64,000 nt of DNA from Helicobacter ailurogastricus (GCF_001282945.1 NZ_CDMG01000002.1:151039-215038); one strand, 5' to 3'; counted from the first letter of the stretch, positions 7,588 through 16,810 are shown. Translations and numbers: made by a program. The notes: generated from the sequence alone by a model not told the origin.

Positions 7588-8211
7588 ATGAAAAATTACG
7601 CCGTGTCAGATTTTCACTTTTTCCATAAAAATATCATCAAGTATTCCGCTTTGCCTTTTGAGTCGGTTGAAGAGCTAAACCAAACTTGGGTGGATATGCT
7701 TGGTTGTGTCACACAAGAGGACATGGTGTGGTTTTTAGGCGATCTTACCCTAGCGCGCAAGACTTCTAAAGAGCTAAACGCGATTCTTTCCAACCTAAAG
7801 GGACAAAAGATTTTAATTAGGGGCAATCATGACCTTTTGCCAAACAAGGCTTACACTAATTGCGGTTTTCAAGTGCTGGACGAACTCTTTTACATCTTAG
7901 ACATCCATCAGGGTGGGCTTTACCGCTTCATTCTGTGCCACTACCCACCCGACTCTAAAGAATATAACCAGCTCGTGGCTGAGGGCATTTTAAAAGAGTG
8001 GGTGCAAAGGGAGGCAAAAGCCCCCGCCTTAAAAACCTTTTGGCTGCACGGCCACACGCACACTAGAACCCCGCAGCCCTCAAACCCAAGTGCCTTTAAT
8101 GTCTGTATCGATTTTTGCTACAAAAACCAACAACCCATTTTTTGCATTGAGGATTTTTTAAGCAATGATCTAGCCATCATGGCTAGAGAAAGCGCAGGCG
8201 TTGAAGTTTAA
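7588..8211 (+). CDS. Calcineurin-like metallophosphoesterase
   Basis: 207 residues with the metallophosphoesterase metal ligands in order: SDFHFFH near the N-terminus, FLGDL at about residue 50, RGNHD at about residue 79, CHYPP at about 118 and HGHTH at about 153. It probably hydrolyses phosphodiesters or phosphomonoesters in the cytoplasm; the substrate cannot be read from sequence. It is similar in size to the short YfcE-like and phage-type members. AAGAGG precedes the ATG. Convergent with mdaB, overlapping it by four bases. It sits at the border between the accessory region and core genes. Confidence 0.85.
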   Translation: MKNYAVSDFHFFHKNIIKYSALPFESVEELNQTWVDMLGCVTQEDMVWFLGDLTLARKTSKELNAILSNLKGQKILIRGNHDLLPNKAYTNCGFQVLDELFYILDIHQGGLYRFILCHYPPDSKEYNQLVAEGILKEWVQREAKAPALKTFWLHGHTHTRTPQPSNPSAFNVCIDFCYKNQQPIFCIEDFLSNDLAIMARESAGVEV

Positions 8212-8795
8212 ACCCCTAGAAAAACCTTTTGTAAATGGGCGGTGTAATCCTGTAGATATTGGGAGATTCGAGGGTTTTTGATGACATCGTTGCAAATAAA
8301 AGTCGGCAGGGCTTGCATGCCTAAAAACTGGTTGGCCTTGTGTAGGTGCAAATACACGCCATCCACACCCACGCCTCCAAAAAATTCCTCTTTCTCAGTA
8401 AAAGCCTCGATGGGGGCGTTCCAAGTGAGTGAGAACATGTATTTTTTGCCATGCAATAGCCCACCCTTGCCGTAATTTTTGGTGGGGGCGGCGTGGCTGC
8501 GCCCATCGTTTTTGTACAGCTGTCCATGCCCTGTGGTGAAGACCTCATCCATGTATTTTTTCACAATCCAAGGCTCACCCATCCACCACCCGGGCATTTG
8601 CCAAATCAAGGCATCGGCTTTTAAAATTTTCTCAATTTCCTCTTCTATGTTGTAGCCTTGCTCGATTTGTGTTTCTGCTACGCTGTGGTTTAAAGCCTGC
8701 AAAGTTTGCGCGGCGTGGGCGTGTAAAGTGGTGTTTAAACGCCCTTTTGAATGCCCGAAGCTTTTTGCCCCATTGAGCAGTAAAATGTGTGCCAT
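8208..8795 (-). CDS. mdaB: MdaB, NADPH quinone reductase
   Basis: 195 residues from ATG at 8795, which has GGAG seven bases upstream. Flavodoxin-like fold: N-terminal LLLNGAKSFGHSKGRLN phosphate-binding loop, MPGWWMGEPWIVKKYMDEVF and the GLLHGKKYMFSLTWNAP segment are typical of MdaB. It catalyses two-electron reduction of quinones with FAD, protecting against oxidative stress; in H. pylori MdaB is important for colonisation. Followed upstream by tRNA-Met on the same strand. Confidence 0.9.
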   Translation of the reverse strand: MAHILLLNGAKSFGHSKGRLNTTLHAHAAQTLQALNHSVAETQIEQGYNIEEEIEKILKADALIWQMPGWWMGEPWIVKKYMDEVFTTGHGQLYKNDGRSHAAPTKNYGKGGLLHGKKYMFSLTWNAPIEAFTEKEEFFGGVGVDGVYLHLHKANQFLGMQALPTFICNDVIKNPRISQYLQDYTAHLQKVFLGV

Positions 8796-8853
8796 AGGAA
8801 TCTCCAACATTTGGTGTTATGAGAAAGATGTGTACAAAAAGTCAAAGAAGAGA

Positions 8854-8930
8854 TGGTGTCAAAGGGGGGACTTGAACCCCCGACCTCCGGCTTATGAGAC
8901 CAGCGCTCTAACCGGCTGAGCTACCTTGAC
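8854..8930 (-). tRNA. tRNA-Met (CAT)
   Basis: 77-base cloverleaf on the minus strand. The acceptor pairs GTCAAGG with CTTTGAC (one G-T pair), followed by A and encoded CCA. The anticodon loop is CTCATAA with a five-pair stem and the T arm is GGGGG-TTCAAGT-CCCCC. The first acceptor pair is a normal G-C, so it is more likely the elongator than the initiator. Confidence 0.92.
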
Positions 8931-8972
8931 ACGAAAAACGCCCATTCTAAAAAGCTTTTGCTTAAAACTTTC

Positions 8973-9437
8973 TTATAGGTGCAAGTCCATTGTTTGGTAA
9001 ATTTGGTTGTAGGCGTTTTTGTAGCGTTGCACAAAGTCGTTGTTGATCCCAAAGGCTCTTTTGGCTTGCATCTCTTGTAAGGCCTTGAGGCCATCGATCT
9101 TTTCCTGCGCCTGTTTGTCCTCTTGGATTTGCCCGCCATAAAAGCTTGTGAGGCTATAAAGCGATTGCGCGGCGAGGCGTTTTTCATTTTCATTCATGCC
9201 CGCCGTGGCGCGCAAAAAGGCATCGTATTCGTTGTCGCTCATCAGCTCCAAGACCAAAAAGCCGTAAGTTTCCCTCTTAAGCCCGTTAGGCTCGGTTTGG
9301 CTCTTGGAAATTTCTACCACCGCTTCAGGTTTGCTTTGGGTGGGGGCGGGGGCTTGGGAGGCGTTAGCGTGTCCTAGAGTGGTGGAGTTTAGCAACGCGT
9401 ATAAGGATGGATTGTTTTTGATGTCTTTAACTTCCAT
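8973..9437 (-). CDS. Conserved hypothetical protein, helical C-terminus
   Basis: 154 residues with no signal peptide or membrane segment. The N-terminal third is Ala/Pro/Thr/Ser rich and looks flexible. Residues 55-154 are charged and probably alpha-helical, ending NAYNQIYQTMDLHL. The motif AVVEISKSQ before the helical part is reminiscent of small flagellar regulators, but that is weak. I do not recognise a family. It is divergent from truD, with about 70 bases between the starts. Confidence 0.6.
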   Translation of the reverse strand: MEVKDIKNNPSLYALLNSTTLGHANASQAPAPTQSKPEAVVEISKSQTEPNGLKRETYGFLVLELMSDNEYDAFLRATAGMNENEKRLAAQSLYSLTSFYGGQIQEDKQAQEKIDGLKALQEMQAKRAFGINNDFVQRYKNAYNQIYQTMDLHL

Positions 9438-9496
9438 GACAAGACCCTTTCAATCAATTTCAACCCTACAAGCAAAAAATGCTCCAAATTATGGTG

Positions 9497-9502
9497 TATA
9501 AT
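9497..9502 (+). promoter_or_regulatory. -10 box for truD, leaderless arrangement
   Basis: A perfect TATAAT lies seven bases before the truD ATG at 9509. Transcription would start at or next to the A of the ATG, and no Shine-Dalgarno sequence is present. This predicts a leaderless mRNA. Confidence 0.6.
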
Positions 9503-9508
9503 GCCCCT

Positions 9509-10609
9509 ATGCAAAATGAAGACCTGCTCCCCCGTTTTTTCAGCGCAAGCCATGCGCCCATTGAGTTTTACTTTAAAAAGTGCTCCCGTGATTTTGTGGT
9601 ACAAGAAGAACCGCTTTATGCCTTTAGCCAAAGCGGTGAGCATTTAATCGCCCATGTCCGCAAAAAAGACAAGACCACATGGGAGATGTTAAGCCTGCTC
9701 TCTCAGGTGCTGGGCTGTAAAATGTCTGCCTTTGGTTACGCGGGGCTTAAGGATAAAAACGCCCTCACCTTTCAATATATCTCCATGCCTAAAGCCCATG
9801 AGAAAGCCCTATCCCAGCACGCCCCAACCCTCTACGAGCAGGGCGTAAAAATCCTAGACACCACTGCCCACACGCATAAAATCCGCCTAGGGCATTTAAA
9901 GGGCAACCACTTTAATATGCGCCTAAAGAAACTCACTCCATTAAACGCCCAAAAAATCGCCGAGGTCTTGGAGATTTTGCAAGAAAAAGGGTTTTTGAAT
10001 TATTTCGGGGCCCAGCGTTTTGGGCGTAAAGGGGATAATTTTAAACAAGCCCACACGGGCAAGAAAAAGTTAGACAAATTTTTACTTTCCAGCCAGCAAA
10101 GTTTTTGTTTCAATCAGTGGTTAAGTGGTAGGGCGCGTTTAAACGCCTTTGTCAACAACTTTAGCCCCCTTGAGATTGTGAGAGAATATCCTCAAATCAG
10201 CCTAGAGCAAGCCAAAGCCCTCAAAGCCCAGCCCCAAGATTTTAAACTCTTAGAAGGCGATGTGCTTTGCCATTACCCCTTTGGCAAGTATTTTTACCAC
10301 ACCGCCCAAGATTTAGACACCAATTTAGATAGGTTTAGGGTAAAAAGCCTTGTGCCTACGGGGTTATTGCCAGGCCTTAAAGTCCTAGAGGCCAAAGATT
10401 TGGCTAGGGAGTTTGAAGAGCCTTTTAAGCAAGAGATCGACTCTTATGGGGATCGGCGTTTTGCGCTGGTCTATCCTGGTGAAGTGGATTTTTTGTATTT
10501 GTCCCAAGAAGCACAGGGGCAACTCAAGTTTTTCCTACCCAAGGGGGCTTACGCCACGATCTTTTTAGAAGAGATTGCCCACCAAGAGTTGTTTAGCAAA
10601 GATGTTTAA
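9509..10609 (+). CDS. truD: TruD, tRNA pseudouridine(13) synthase
   Basis: 366 residues. It makes pseudouridine at position 13 of tRNA-Glu. TruD signatures are present: FVVQEEPLY early on, the catalytic segment GYAGLKDKNALTFQYIS (Asp within GLKDK), KGNHFNMRL and NYFGAQRFG. The ATG at 9509 is chosen because it starts MQNEDLLPRFF and lies just past a perfect -10; upstream in-frame ATGs have no ribosome site. folE starts inside its last codons. Confidence 0.93.
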   Translation: MQNEDLLPRFFSASHAPIEFYFKKCSRDFVVQEEPLYAFSQSGEHLIAHVRKKDKTTWEMLSLLSQVLGCKMSAFGYAGLKDKNALTFQYISMPKAHEKALSQHAPTLYEQGVKILDTTAHTHKIRLGHLKGNHFNMRLKKLTPLNAQKIAEVLEILQEKGFLNYFGAQRFGRKGDNFKQAHTGKKKLDKFLLSSQQSFCFNQWLSGRARLNAFVNNFSPLEIVREYPQISLEQAKALKAQPQDFKLLEGDVLCHYPFGKYFYHTAQDLDTNLDRFRVKSLVPTGLLPGLKVLEAKDLAREFEEPFKQEIDSYGDRRFALVYPGEVDFLYLSQEAQGQLKFFLPKGAYATIFLEEIAHQELFSKDV

Positions 10610-11147
10610 AGATTGCCTAGAGGAGTTGTTTTTAAGCGTGGGCGAAGACCCCAAGCGCGAAGGGCTCATCAATACACCAAAGCGGGTTAAAGCCTTATGG
10701 GCGGATTTAATGGCCGGCTACAAGGACGACCCTAGAGAGATTTTAAACTCAACGGTGCTTGCGCCTACCAGAGGCCTTGTGGTGTTGCAAAATATCGAAT
10801 TTTATAGTGTGTGTGAACACCATTTATTGCCCTTCTTTGGGCGCATCAGTGTGGGGTATTTGCCCGATTCTAAAATTGTGGGGCTGGGGGCGATTGTGCG
10901 TCTTGTGGAGTGTTTTTCTAGGCGGCTGCAAATCCAAGAGAGGTTGGGCGCACAAATTGCCAAGGGCTTGCAAGAGTGTTTGGAGCCTAAAGGCGTGGGG
11001 GTGCTTTGCGTGGCAAAGCATTTATGCATCGCCATGCAGGGCGTGCAAAAACAAGAGAGCGTGTTAAAAACCAGCTGTCGGCTAGGCGTGTTTGAAGAGC
11101 CCAGCGTCTATGCAGAGTTTTTGCAAAGCCTTAACGTGCCTGTTTAG
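10602..11147 (+). CDS. folE: FolE, GTP cyclohydrolase I
   Basis: 181 residues. Converts GTP to 7,8-dihydroneopterin triphosphate, the first step to folate. Zinc and active-site motifs are clear: SVCEHHLLPFFG and HLCIAMQGV, plus GEDPKREGL and NTPKRV at the N-terminus. ATG at 10602 overlaps the truD stop by eight bases, so the two are coupled. In H. pylori, as I recall, htpX lies between truD and folE; here it is absent. The 3' end overlaps the convergent ftsW by 17 bases. Confidence 0.94.
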   Translation: MFKDCLEELFLSVGEDPKREGLINTPKRVKALWADLMAGYKDDPREILNSTVLAPTRGLVVLQNIEFYSVCEHHLLPFFGRISVGYLPDSKIVGLGAIVRLVECFSRRLQIQERLGAQIAKGLQECLEPKGVGVLCVAKHLCIAMQGVQKQESVLKTSCRLGVFEEPSVYAEFLQSLNVPV

Positions 11148-12288
11148 ATAGACTAAGAACCAAGCCTAAAGCCACCGAGTTAGCCAAAAGTGAGCTGCCC
11201 CCATAGCTTAAGAAGGGCACGGCGATGCCCTTAATGGGAATGATCCCGCTCACACCAAAGGCGTTGATGATGAAAGAAAAGGCGATGAGTAAGGCCACGC
11301 CTAAACAAAAGAGCATGTGCTTGGGGTTGTCTAAGCGGTTGGTGATTTTAAACAGGGCGTGCAAGATGATTAAGATGACCCCCACACACACCGCCACCGC
11401 CACAAAGCCCAATTCTTCAGCCAGCCCTGCCAAGACCATATCTGTATGCACTTCGCTTAAAAAGCCAAGCTTAACGAGGCCATCGCCCAAGCCTTGCCCG
11501 AATATCCCGCCGTGTTTAATGGCATTGCCAGCGTGGTAAATTTGGTAGGGCTCGGGCAAATGCTCGATTTTTAGACTACTGGCAAGTTTGGAGGGCAAAA
11601 TGGAGAGAATCGAGCTTTGTAAATTCGCCCACCAAAGTTTCATGCGTAAAATGCGGTGGGCGCTGGTGCTGATCGCCACCACCCCGATTAAAATCGCGAT
11701 TCCTAAGAAGATGCGAAAAAGTTTAAAGCTCCCGCCTGAAAAGATGAGTAAAAAGCTTAGAACAATCGCTAACAAAATCACCTGCCCTAAGTCGTTTTGC
11801 AAGACCCCGATTAAAAACGCCACCACTAAAAACACGACCAAGTAGGGGATAAGGATGCCCAGCTCTTCACGCACCCCCGATTTTTCTTTATCAAAAAAAG
11901 TCCTCGACAAGCTCCACGACAGAAAAAAGACAAAGCCGACTTTAAAAAACTCTGTGGGGGCTAAGGAGAAAAAAGGCAAGCGAATCCACCTTTTTGCTCC
12001 CCCCGCACTGCTAGACATGCTCTCGGGCAAGAAATTCATGATGATGATTAAAAAGGATGAGCCCAGCAGGAGCGCAAAGCCGATTTTGCTAAACCATTTG
12101 TCCGGGTCAAGCCACGACAGCCCCCACATCAGCAAAATCCCCACAATGACAGCCACCAATTGGCGGATAAAGAAATGAAATTCACTGTAATGGTAGATGA
12201 GGGTGGTGTAAGTGGAAAGGGAGTAGCTCAAGAGCACGCTAAAAATCATCAACAAACTCGCAAGGGTAAAGAGATAGCGATACGCCAT
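11131..12288 (-). CDS. ftsW: FtsW, SEDS-family septal peptidoglycan polymerase
   Basis: 385 residues, about ten membrane helices. SEDS signatures: SAGGAKRWIRLP, APTEFFKVGFVFFLSW, NDLGQVILL, GGIFGQGLGDGLVKLGFLSEVHTDMVLAGLAEELGF and the C-terminal SYGGSSLLANS. It polymerises lipid II at the septum together with the class B PBP, encoded 1.5 kb away across the flagellar genes (ftsI). Divergent from flgB, sharing a palindromic promoter. Confidence 0.93.
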   Translation of the reverse strand: MAYRYLFTLASLLMIFSVLLSYSLSTYTTLIYHYSEFHFFIRQLVAVIVGILLMWGLSWLDPDKWFSKIGFALLLGSSFLIIIMNFLPESMSSSAGGAKRWIRLPFFSLAPTEFFKVGFVFFLSWSLSRTFFDKEKSGVREELGILIPYLVVFLVVAFLIGVLQNDLGQVILLAIVLSFLLIFSGGSFKLFRIFLGIAILIGVVAISTSAHRILRMKLWWANLQSSILSILPSKLASSLKIEHLPEPYQIYHAGNAIKHGGIFGQGLGDGLVKLGFLSEVHTDMVLAGLAEELGFVAVAVCVGVILIILHALFKITNRLDNPKHMLFCLGVALLIAFSFIINAFGVSGIIPIKGIAVPFLSYGGSSLLANSVALGLVLSLSKQAR

Positions 12289-12317
12289 AAAAACCGCCCA
12301 AAGTCATATAGAAATGT

Positions 12318-12331
12318 GCTATAATTATAGC
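12318..12331. promoter_or_regulatory. Perfect palindrome giving a -10 box on both strands (ftsW / flgB)
   Basis: GCTATAATTATAGC is a perfect 14-base palindrome that contains TATAAT on each strand. On the minus strand it serves ftsW, whose ATG is at 12288; on the plus strand it faces the flgB operon. RNA polymerase could load in only one direction at a time. Confidence 0.55.
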
Positions 12332-12380
12332 GATATTTTGGGTGCCACACTTTTTATTTTGGCCTAGTTTTGGGATGTTT

Positions 12381-12394
12381 GGAATGTTCCTTGC
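12381..12394 (+). promoter_or_regulatory. Sigma-54 promoter of flgB-flgC-fliE
   Basis: TTGGAATGTTCCTTGCTT has GG at 12381-12382 and GC at 12393-12394 with exactly ten bases between, matching the -24/-12 consensus TGGCAC-N5-TTGC. It lies about 42 bases before the flgB start. In H. pylori, flgB belongs to the RpoN (FlgR-activated) flagellar class, so this agrees with known regulation. Confidence 0.8.
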
Positions 12395-12435
12395 TTAGGT
12401 CTGTATATCTCGTGTGGTGCAAAAAGGGGCAAAAC

Positions 12436-12858
12436 ATGGATTTGTCAAAGGCGTACCCGCTCGTGTATGAGGCGATGGATTACCGCTCGCTAAGGCAGGA
12501 CTTGATCGCGAGCAATGTCGCGAATGTAGATACCCCCTTTTACCGCCCAAAGGATGTGGATTTTGAATCGGTGTTGGCCGAAAAGAAGGCTGAGGTTTTT
12601 GACCATAAACAAGACAAGGTTTTAGAGTTGGCGGTTACAGACGCTAGGCATTTAGAGCCCAATTTGGATGAGAGCAAGAAGGCCACTCTCTTTTTTAGAG
12701 ATGGGCATTTGGCAAAGAACGATGGCAATAGTGTGGATTTAGACATTGAAACTTCCGAAATGGGAAAAAATTCCACCATGTATCTTGCCCTGACCACTGC
12801 GCTTAAAAAGCATAGGGGCATTGTCAATTACGCCATTGAAGCGGCGAAAAACATTTAA
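12436..12858 (+). CDS. flgB: FlgB, flagellar basal-body proximal rod protein
   Basis: 140 residues from ATG at 12436, preceded by AAAAAGGGGC. The rod-protein motif LIASNVANVDTPFYRPKDVDF is at the N-terminus, with the C-terminal heptad-like helix. It forms the proximal rod in the periplasm with FlgC and docks on FliE, both encoded next. Driven by the sigma-54 promoter upstream. Confidence 0.95.
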   Translation: MDLSKAYPLVYEAMDYRSLRQDLIASNVANVDTPFYRPKDVDFESVLAEKKAEVFDHKQDKVLELAVTDARHLEPNLDESKKATLFFRDGHLAKNDGNSVDLDIETSEMGKNSTMYLALTTALKKHRGIVNYAIEAAKNI

Positions 12859-12867
12859 GGAGTGCGC

Positions 12868-13359
12868 ATGTTTTTATCGAGTTTTGACATTAGCGGTTAT
12901 GGATTGTCTGCCCAAAGAGTGCGCGCAAATCTCATTTCATCCAACATTGCCAACGCCAACACCACCCGCACCGATGAGGGCGGGCCCTACCGCCGCCAAG
13001 AGGCCGTGTTTAAGTCCTTCGACTTCAACAAGATTTTAAACGAAAAATTAGCCCAAGACAATAATTTAATGGACTACGAAGACCCCCTAGACGAGAGCGA
13101 TGACATCGAAAAACCCAACCCTGCCATCATGGGTGTGTATGTGGATAAGATCGTTAGGGATGACAAAGCCCCCCTCTTAAAATACGACCCCACCCACCCC
13201 GATGCGGACGCAAATGGGTATGTGTCTTATCCTAATGTCAATCCCGTTGTAGAAATGGCAGACTTGATCGAGGCCACAAGGGCGTATCAGGCCAATGTTG
13301 CGGCTTTCCAAAGCACTAAAAACATGGCGGCAAACGCCATTAGCATGTTGCAAGCTTAA
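12868..13359 (+). CDS. flgC: FlgC, flagellar basal-body proximal rod protein
   Basis: 163 residues from ATG at 12868 with AAGGAG six bases upstream. The N-terminal rod signature SAQRVRANLISSNIANANTT and the C-terminal YQANVAAFQSTKNM motif are clear. Second gene of the sigma-54 operon, nine bases after flgB. Confidence 0.95.
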   Translation: MFLSSFDISGYGLSAQRVRANLISSNIANANTTRTDEGGPYRRQEAVFKSFDFNKILNEKLAQDNNLMDYEDPLDESDDIEKPNPAIMGVYVDKIVRDDKAPLLKYDPTHPDADANGYVSYPNVNPVVEMADLIEATRAYQANVAAFQSTKNMAANAISMLQA

Positions 13360-13450
13360 AGAAAAAGAATATAAAAGAAAGGATTGTTTCTTTAGACTAA
13401 AAGATTATCTAAAAGAGGCGATATAGGTGAATACGATGCAAGGAGTCAAT

Positions 13451-13753
13451 ATGAAGACTTTATACACTGATATAGGGTTAAATAAAACGAGCACTCCTTT
13501 AGATTCGAAATCGCATGAGAATCTAATGGAGAAGGGGGAGTTCTCTCAGATGCTCAAGCACTCTATCGATGAGCTCAACAACACGCAGATGGAGTCGGAC
13601 AGAGCTCTAGCCGACATGGCAACGGGACAGGTGAAGGACTTGCACCAAGCCGCCATCGCTATTGGCAAGGCGGAGACGAGCATGAAGCTCATGCTAGAGG
13701 TGCGCAACAAGGCGATCAGCGCCTACAAGGAATTGTTAAGGACGCAAATTTAG
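13451..13753 (+). CDS. fliE: FliE, flagellar MS-ring/rod junction protein
   Basis: 100 residues from ATG at 13451, chosen over upstream in-frame starts because AAGGAG sits five bases before it. The C-terminal signature LMLEVRNKAISAYKELLRTQI identifies FliE, which links the MS ring to the rod. Third gene of the flgB operon, with a 91-base gap after flgC. Confidence 0.94.
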   Translation: MKTLYTDIGLNKTSTPLDSKSHENLMEKGEFSQMLKHSIDELNNTQMESDRALADMATGQVKDLHQAAIAIGKAETSMKLMLEVRNKAISAYKELLRTQI

Positions 13754-13814
13754 GGGTTCTTAAACTTGTGTTCTGGTTCTGTCTTGATGTCTTTATAGCT
13801 CTTTAGAGAGGCGC

Positions 13815-15641
13815 GTGGATCACCCTTTAGCTAACCCCCTTAAAAACCCACAAAACCCCAGCAAGCCCGATGGCGACCCTAGGCGCACAGAGCGCCTGAT
13901 GATGATTTTTATCGTTGTGGTGGGGTGTTTTGCGCTGTTTTTGGTAGTCATGTTTTTTAAAGCCTTGTTGCCCCGCAAAATGCCCGCCCTTGTGGTTACC
14001 AAGACCGACATCGCCACGAGAGGACAGATTTATAGCCAGGACGGCTTTAGCCTCGCCAACAGCCAAAAACTCTTTAAAGTGAGTTTCAACACCCTATCCA
14101 TCGACCCCAACAAAAAAGAATTTTTCATTGACCTGCTTTCCATTTACACGAATATTCCCAAAAGTGTCATCGCCGAGAAGTTTAACCAAAGCGGGTTTGT
14201 TACACTCTCTTACAACATCAACGCCAACATCGCAGCGAGTTTAAGACAACTCAACGCCAAATTCTTGGCCTACAATGTCTTTAAAGAGTATGAAGATCAA
14301 AACAAAAAGGTTATGCCAAAAATCGGCCTCAGTATCGAAGTGAGCGGGATTGCCCGCAACTACATTTATAAAGACAATTTTGAGCCCCTTGTGGGCTATA
14401 TCCAAAAAGTAGATTCGGGGAAAATCACTTCTGTGGATGGCATCAAGGGCATTGAAAAGTCCAAAAACGCCGTTTTGACCCCTAAAAACGATGGGGAGAT
14501 GACGGGCAGACGGGATTTGGGCTTTAATCTCATTGAGGACAAGACTTTTAAAGACATCCCTAGAGTGGATGGCTCGGACATCGTGCTGAGTATCCCTTTA
14601 AAAATCCAAAGAGAGCTAGAACAAATCCTAGATGCCGCTAAAACCCGCTACAAAGCGCACCAAATCATTGCGGGTATTTATCTCCCTGAAAGCGGCGAAA
14701 TTTTAAGCCTAGCCACGACCAACCGCTTTAACCCTAATAATATCCAAAAGAGCGACTACTCCGCCCTAAATGTCGATGCCATTGAGCTTTCCTTTGAGCC
14801 GGGGAGCACCATTAAACCCATTGTTTATAGTTTGCTTGTGAATAAAAAACGCATCGATCCTGGCCAACTCATTGACTTAGGGCATGGCACTTACAAACTT
14901 GGCAAATACACCGTTAGGGATGACTTCATCCCCTCCAAACACACCACCATTGAAGATGTGTTGATCCGCTCGAGCAATATTGGGATGATTAAACTCTCCA
15001 AACGCCTAAGCGGTCAAGAACTCTATACGGGACTTAAAGATTTTGGGTTTGCCCAAAAGTCGGGCATTGACCTGCCCTATGAAAAAACGGGTCTATTGCC
15101 TAGCGTGCGCCTCTTAAACACCGATGTCTATAAGGGCACGGCTTCTTATGGTTATGGGCTGCGCACCACTTTTTTGCAACTCTTAAGGGCCTATGGGGTG
15201 TTTGTCGATGGAGGGAGGCTTGCCACGCCCCACTTAGTCCAAAGGGTGATCAACTACCCCAATGGGGAAATGTATGCCACAAAATACCCTCCCAACAAGC
15301 AAGTGATCTCCCCAAAGAGCGCGCAAGAGATGCAAAATTTGCTCATTAAAGTTGTTACTAAGGGCACGGGCAAGGGCGCACAAGTGCCCGGGCTTGTCAT
15401 TGGGGGCAAGACGGGCACAGCCCGCACCGCCAAAAAGGGCAAATACACTGAAATCTACACCAGCTCATTTTTTGGTTTTGCTAAAGATAGAGAAAACACC
15501 TACGTCATCGGGGTTGTGATCTTTGGGTCTTTAGGCAGCACCGAGTACTACGCTGCCCAAACCGCCGCCCCCATTTTTAAGCAAATCGTGCAAATGTTGG
15601 TGAAAAACCAATACCTCACCCCCACCTTTTCAAAGCACTAG
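13815..15641 (+). CDS. ftsI: FtsI, class B penicillin-binding protein (septal transpeptidase)
   Basis: 608 residues starting GTG with GAGAGG upstream. One N-terminal membrane helix (MMIFIVVVGCFALFLVVMFF), then the pedestal domain beginning RGQIYSQDG, then the transpeptidase domain with SxxK as FEPGSTIKP (about residue 330), SSN (about 393) and KTGTA (about 531). It cross-links septal peptidoglycan with FtsW. Its place after flgBC-fliE and near ftsW matches the H. pylori order. Confidence 0.93.
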   Translation: MDHPLANPLKNPQNPSKPDGDPRRTERLMMIFIVVVGCFALFLVVMFFKALLPRKMPALVVTKTDIATRGQIYSQDGFSLANSQKLFKVSFNTLSIDPNKKEFFIDLLSIYTNIPKSVIAEKFNQSGFVTLSYNINANIAASLRQLNAKFLAYNVFKEYEDQNKKVMPKIGLSIEVSGIARNYIYKDNFEPLVGYIQKVDSGKITSVDGIKGIEKSKNAVLTPKNDGEMTGRRDLGFNLIEDKTFKDIPRVDGSDIVLSIPLKIQRELEQILDAAKTRYKAHQIIAGIYLPESGEILSLATTNRFNPNNIQKSDYSALNVDAIELSFEPGSTIKPIVYSLLVNKKRIDPGQLIDLGHGTYKLGKYTVRDDFIPSKHTTIEDVLIRSSNIGMIKLSKRLSGQELYTGLKDFGFAQKSGIDLPYEKTGLLPSVRLLNTDVYKGTASYGYGLRTTFLQLLRAYGVFVDGGRLATPHLVQRVINYPNGEMYATKYPPNKQVISPKSAQEMQNLLIKVVTKGTGKGAQVPGLVIGGKTGTARTAKKGKYTEIYTSSFFGFAKDRENTYVIGVVIFGSLGSTEYYAAQTAAPIFKQIVQMLVKNQYLTPTFSKH

Positions 15642-15718
15642 CTAGGGGCTTTTATTGGGTCAAAATTAAGAAAAACTGAGTATAAAATGTTGAAACAAGC
15701 TTATTTTTAAGGAAAGAA

Positions 15719-16810
15719 ATGGTTACACAGGATAAGGTGCTGGATGTCTTAAAAAAGGTGATTTATCCTAATTTTGAAAGAGACATTGTGAGTTTTGGTT
15801 TTGTGAAAAACATCACTTTGCACGAGAATAAACTCGCCCTTTTGCTAGACATCCCCTCAAGCTCCGAGCAGGTGGCACAGACTTTAAGGACAGAGATCAC
15901 AACTAAAATGCAAGAGCTGGGGCTAACTTGCCACATCGACATCAAAACCCCCGCCAAGAGAGACAAAACCCTAGAGCAAGCCACAAAAAACCTCGCCCCC
16001 AACATTAAACATGTAGTGATGATTAGCTCAGGCAAGGGGGGCGTGGGTAAAAGCACCACGAGCGTGAATTTAGCCATATCCCTAGCCGGGCAGGGCCAAA
16101 AAGTCGGGCTTTTAGACGCCGATGTCTATGGCCCTAATGTGCCTCGAATGCTAGGGCTTATGCAAACCAACCCCACCACCGATCCTAGCGGTAAAAGACT
16201 CGTCCCCTTAGAAGCCTTTGGGGTGCGGGTGATGAGCATGGGGCTATTGTATGAAGAAGGCCAAAGCCTCATTTGGCGCGGGCCCATGCTCATGCGCGCC
16301 ATCGAGCAGATGCTCACCGACATCATTTGGGGTGAGCTAGACATTTTGGTTGTGGATATGCCTCCGGGCACAGGCGATGCACAACTCACTTTAGCCCAAG
16401 CCGTGCCCATCAGTGCAGGGCTGACTGTAACCACGCCCCAGACCGTAAGCCTAGATGATGCCAGCCGTAGCTTAGACATGTTTATGCGCTTACAAATCCC
16501 CATTGCCGGGATTGTAGAAAACATGAGCGGATTTATTTGCCCCAACTGCGCGCACGAGAGCCACATTTTTGGCAAGGACACTTTAAACACGCTTGCCAAG
16601 CAGTATAAAACCCAAGTGCTGGCGCAAATCCCCCTAGAAGTGCAAGTAAGAGAGGGGGGCGATAGCGGCATGCCCATTAGTGTAGCAAACCCTAAATCTG
16701 TCATTAGCCAAGCCTACAACCAGGCCGCTAGCAAGCTCTTAGATTTTTTAAGCCAAGTTGCGGCGCAAAATCTAGCCGACAATAAAAACATCCAGCCCAC
16801 CATCCGCTAA
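15719..16810 (+). CDS. mrp: Mrp/ApbC (Nbp35-type) iron-sulfur carrier ATPase
   Basis: 363 residues. An N-terminal MIP18-like domain (about 1-85) is followed by a deviant Walker [12 protein letters not shown] at about residue 102, DADVYGPN and a CPNC pair that binds a bridging Fe-S cluster in the dimer. It transfers Fe-S clusters to apoproteins. AAGGAAAG lies upstream, and TATAAAAT at about 15681 may be its -10. The next gene starts immediately after the TAA. Confidence 0.92.
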   Translation: MVTQDKVLDVLKKVIYPNFERDIVSFGFVKNITLHENKLALLLDIPSSSEQVAQTLRTEITTKMQELGLTCHIDIKTPAKRDKTLEQATKNLAPNIKHVVMISSGKGGVGKSTTSVNLAISLAGQGQKVGLLDADVYGPNVPRMLGLMQTNPTTDPSGKRLVPLEAFGVRVMSMGLLYEEGQSLIWRGPMLMRAIEQMLTDIIWGELDILVVDMPPGTGDAQLTLAQAVPISAGLTVTTPQTVSLDDASRSLDMFMRLQIPIAGIVENMSGFICPNCAHESHIFGKDTLNTLAKQYKTQVLAQIPLEVQVREGGDSGMPISVANPKSVISQAYNQAASKLLDFLSQVAAQNLADNKNIQPTIR

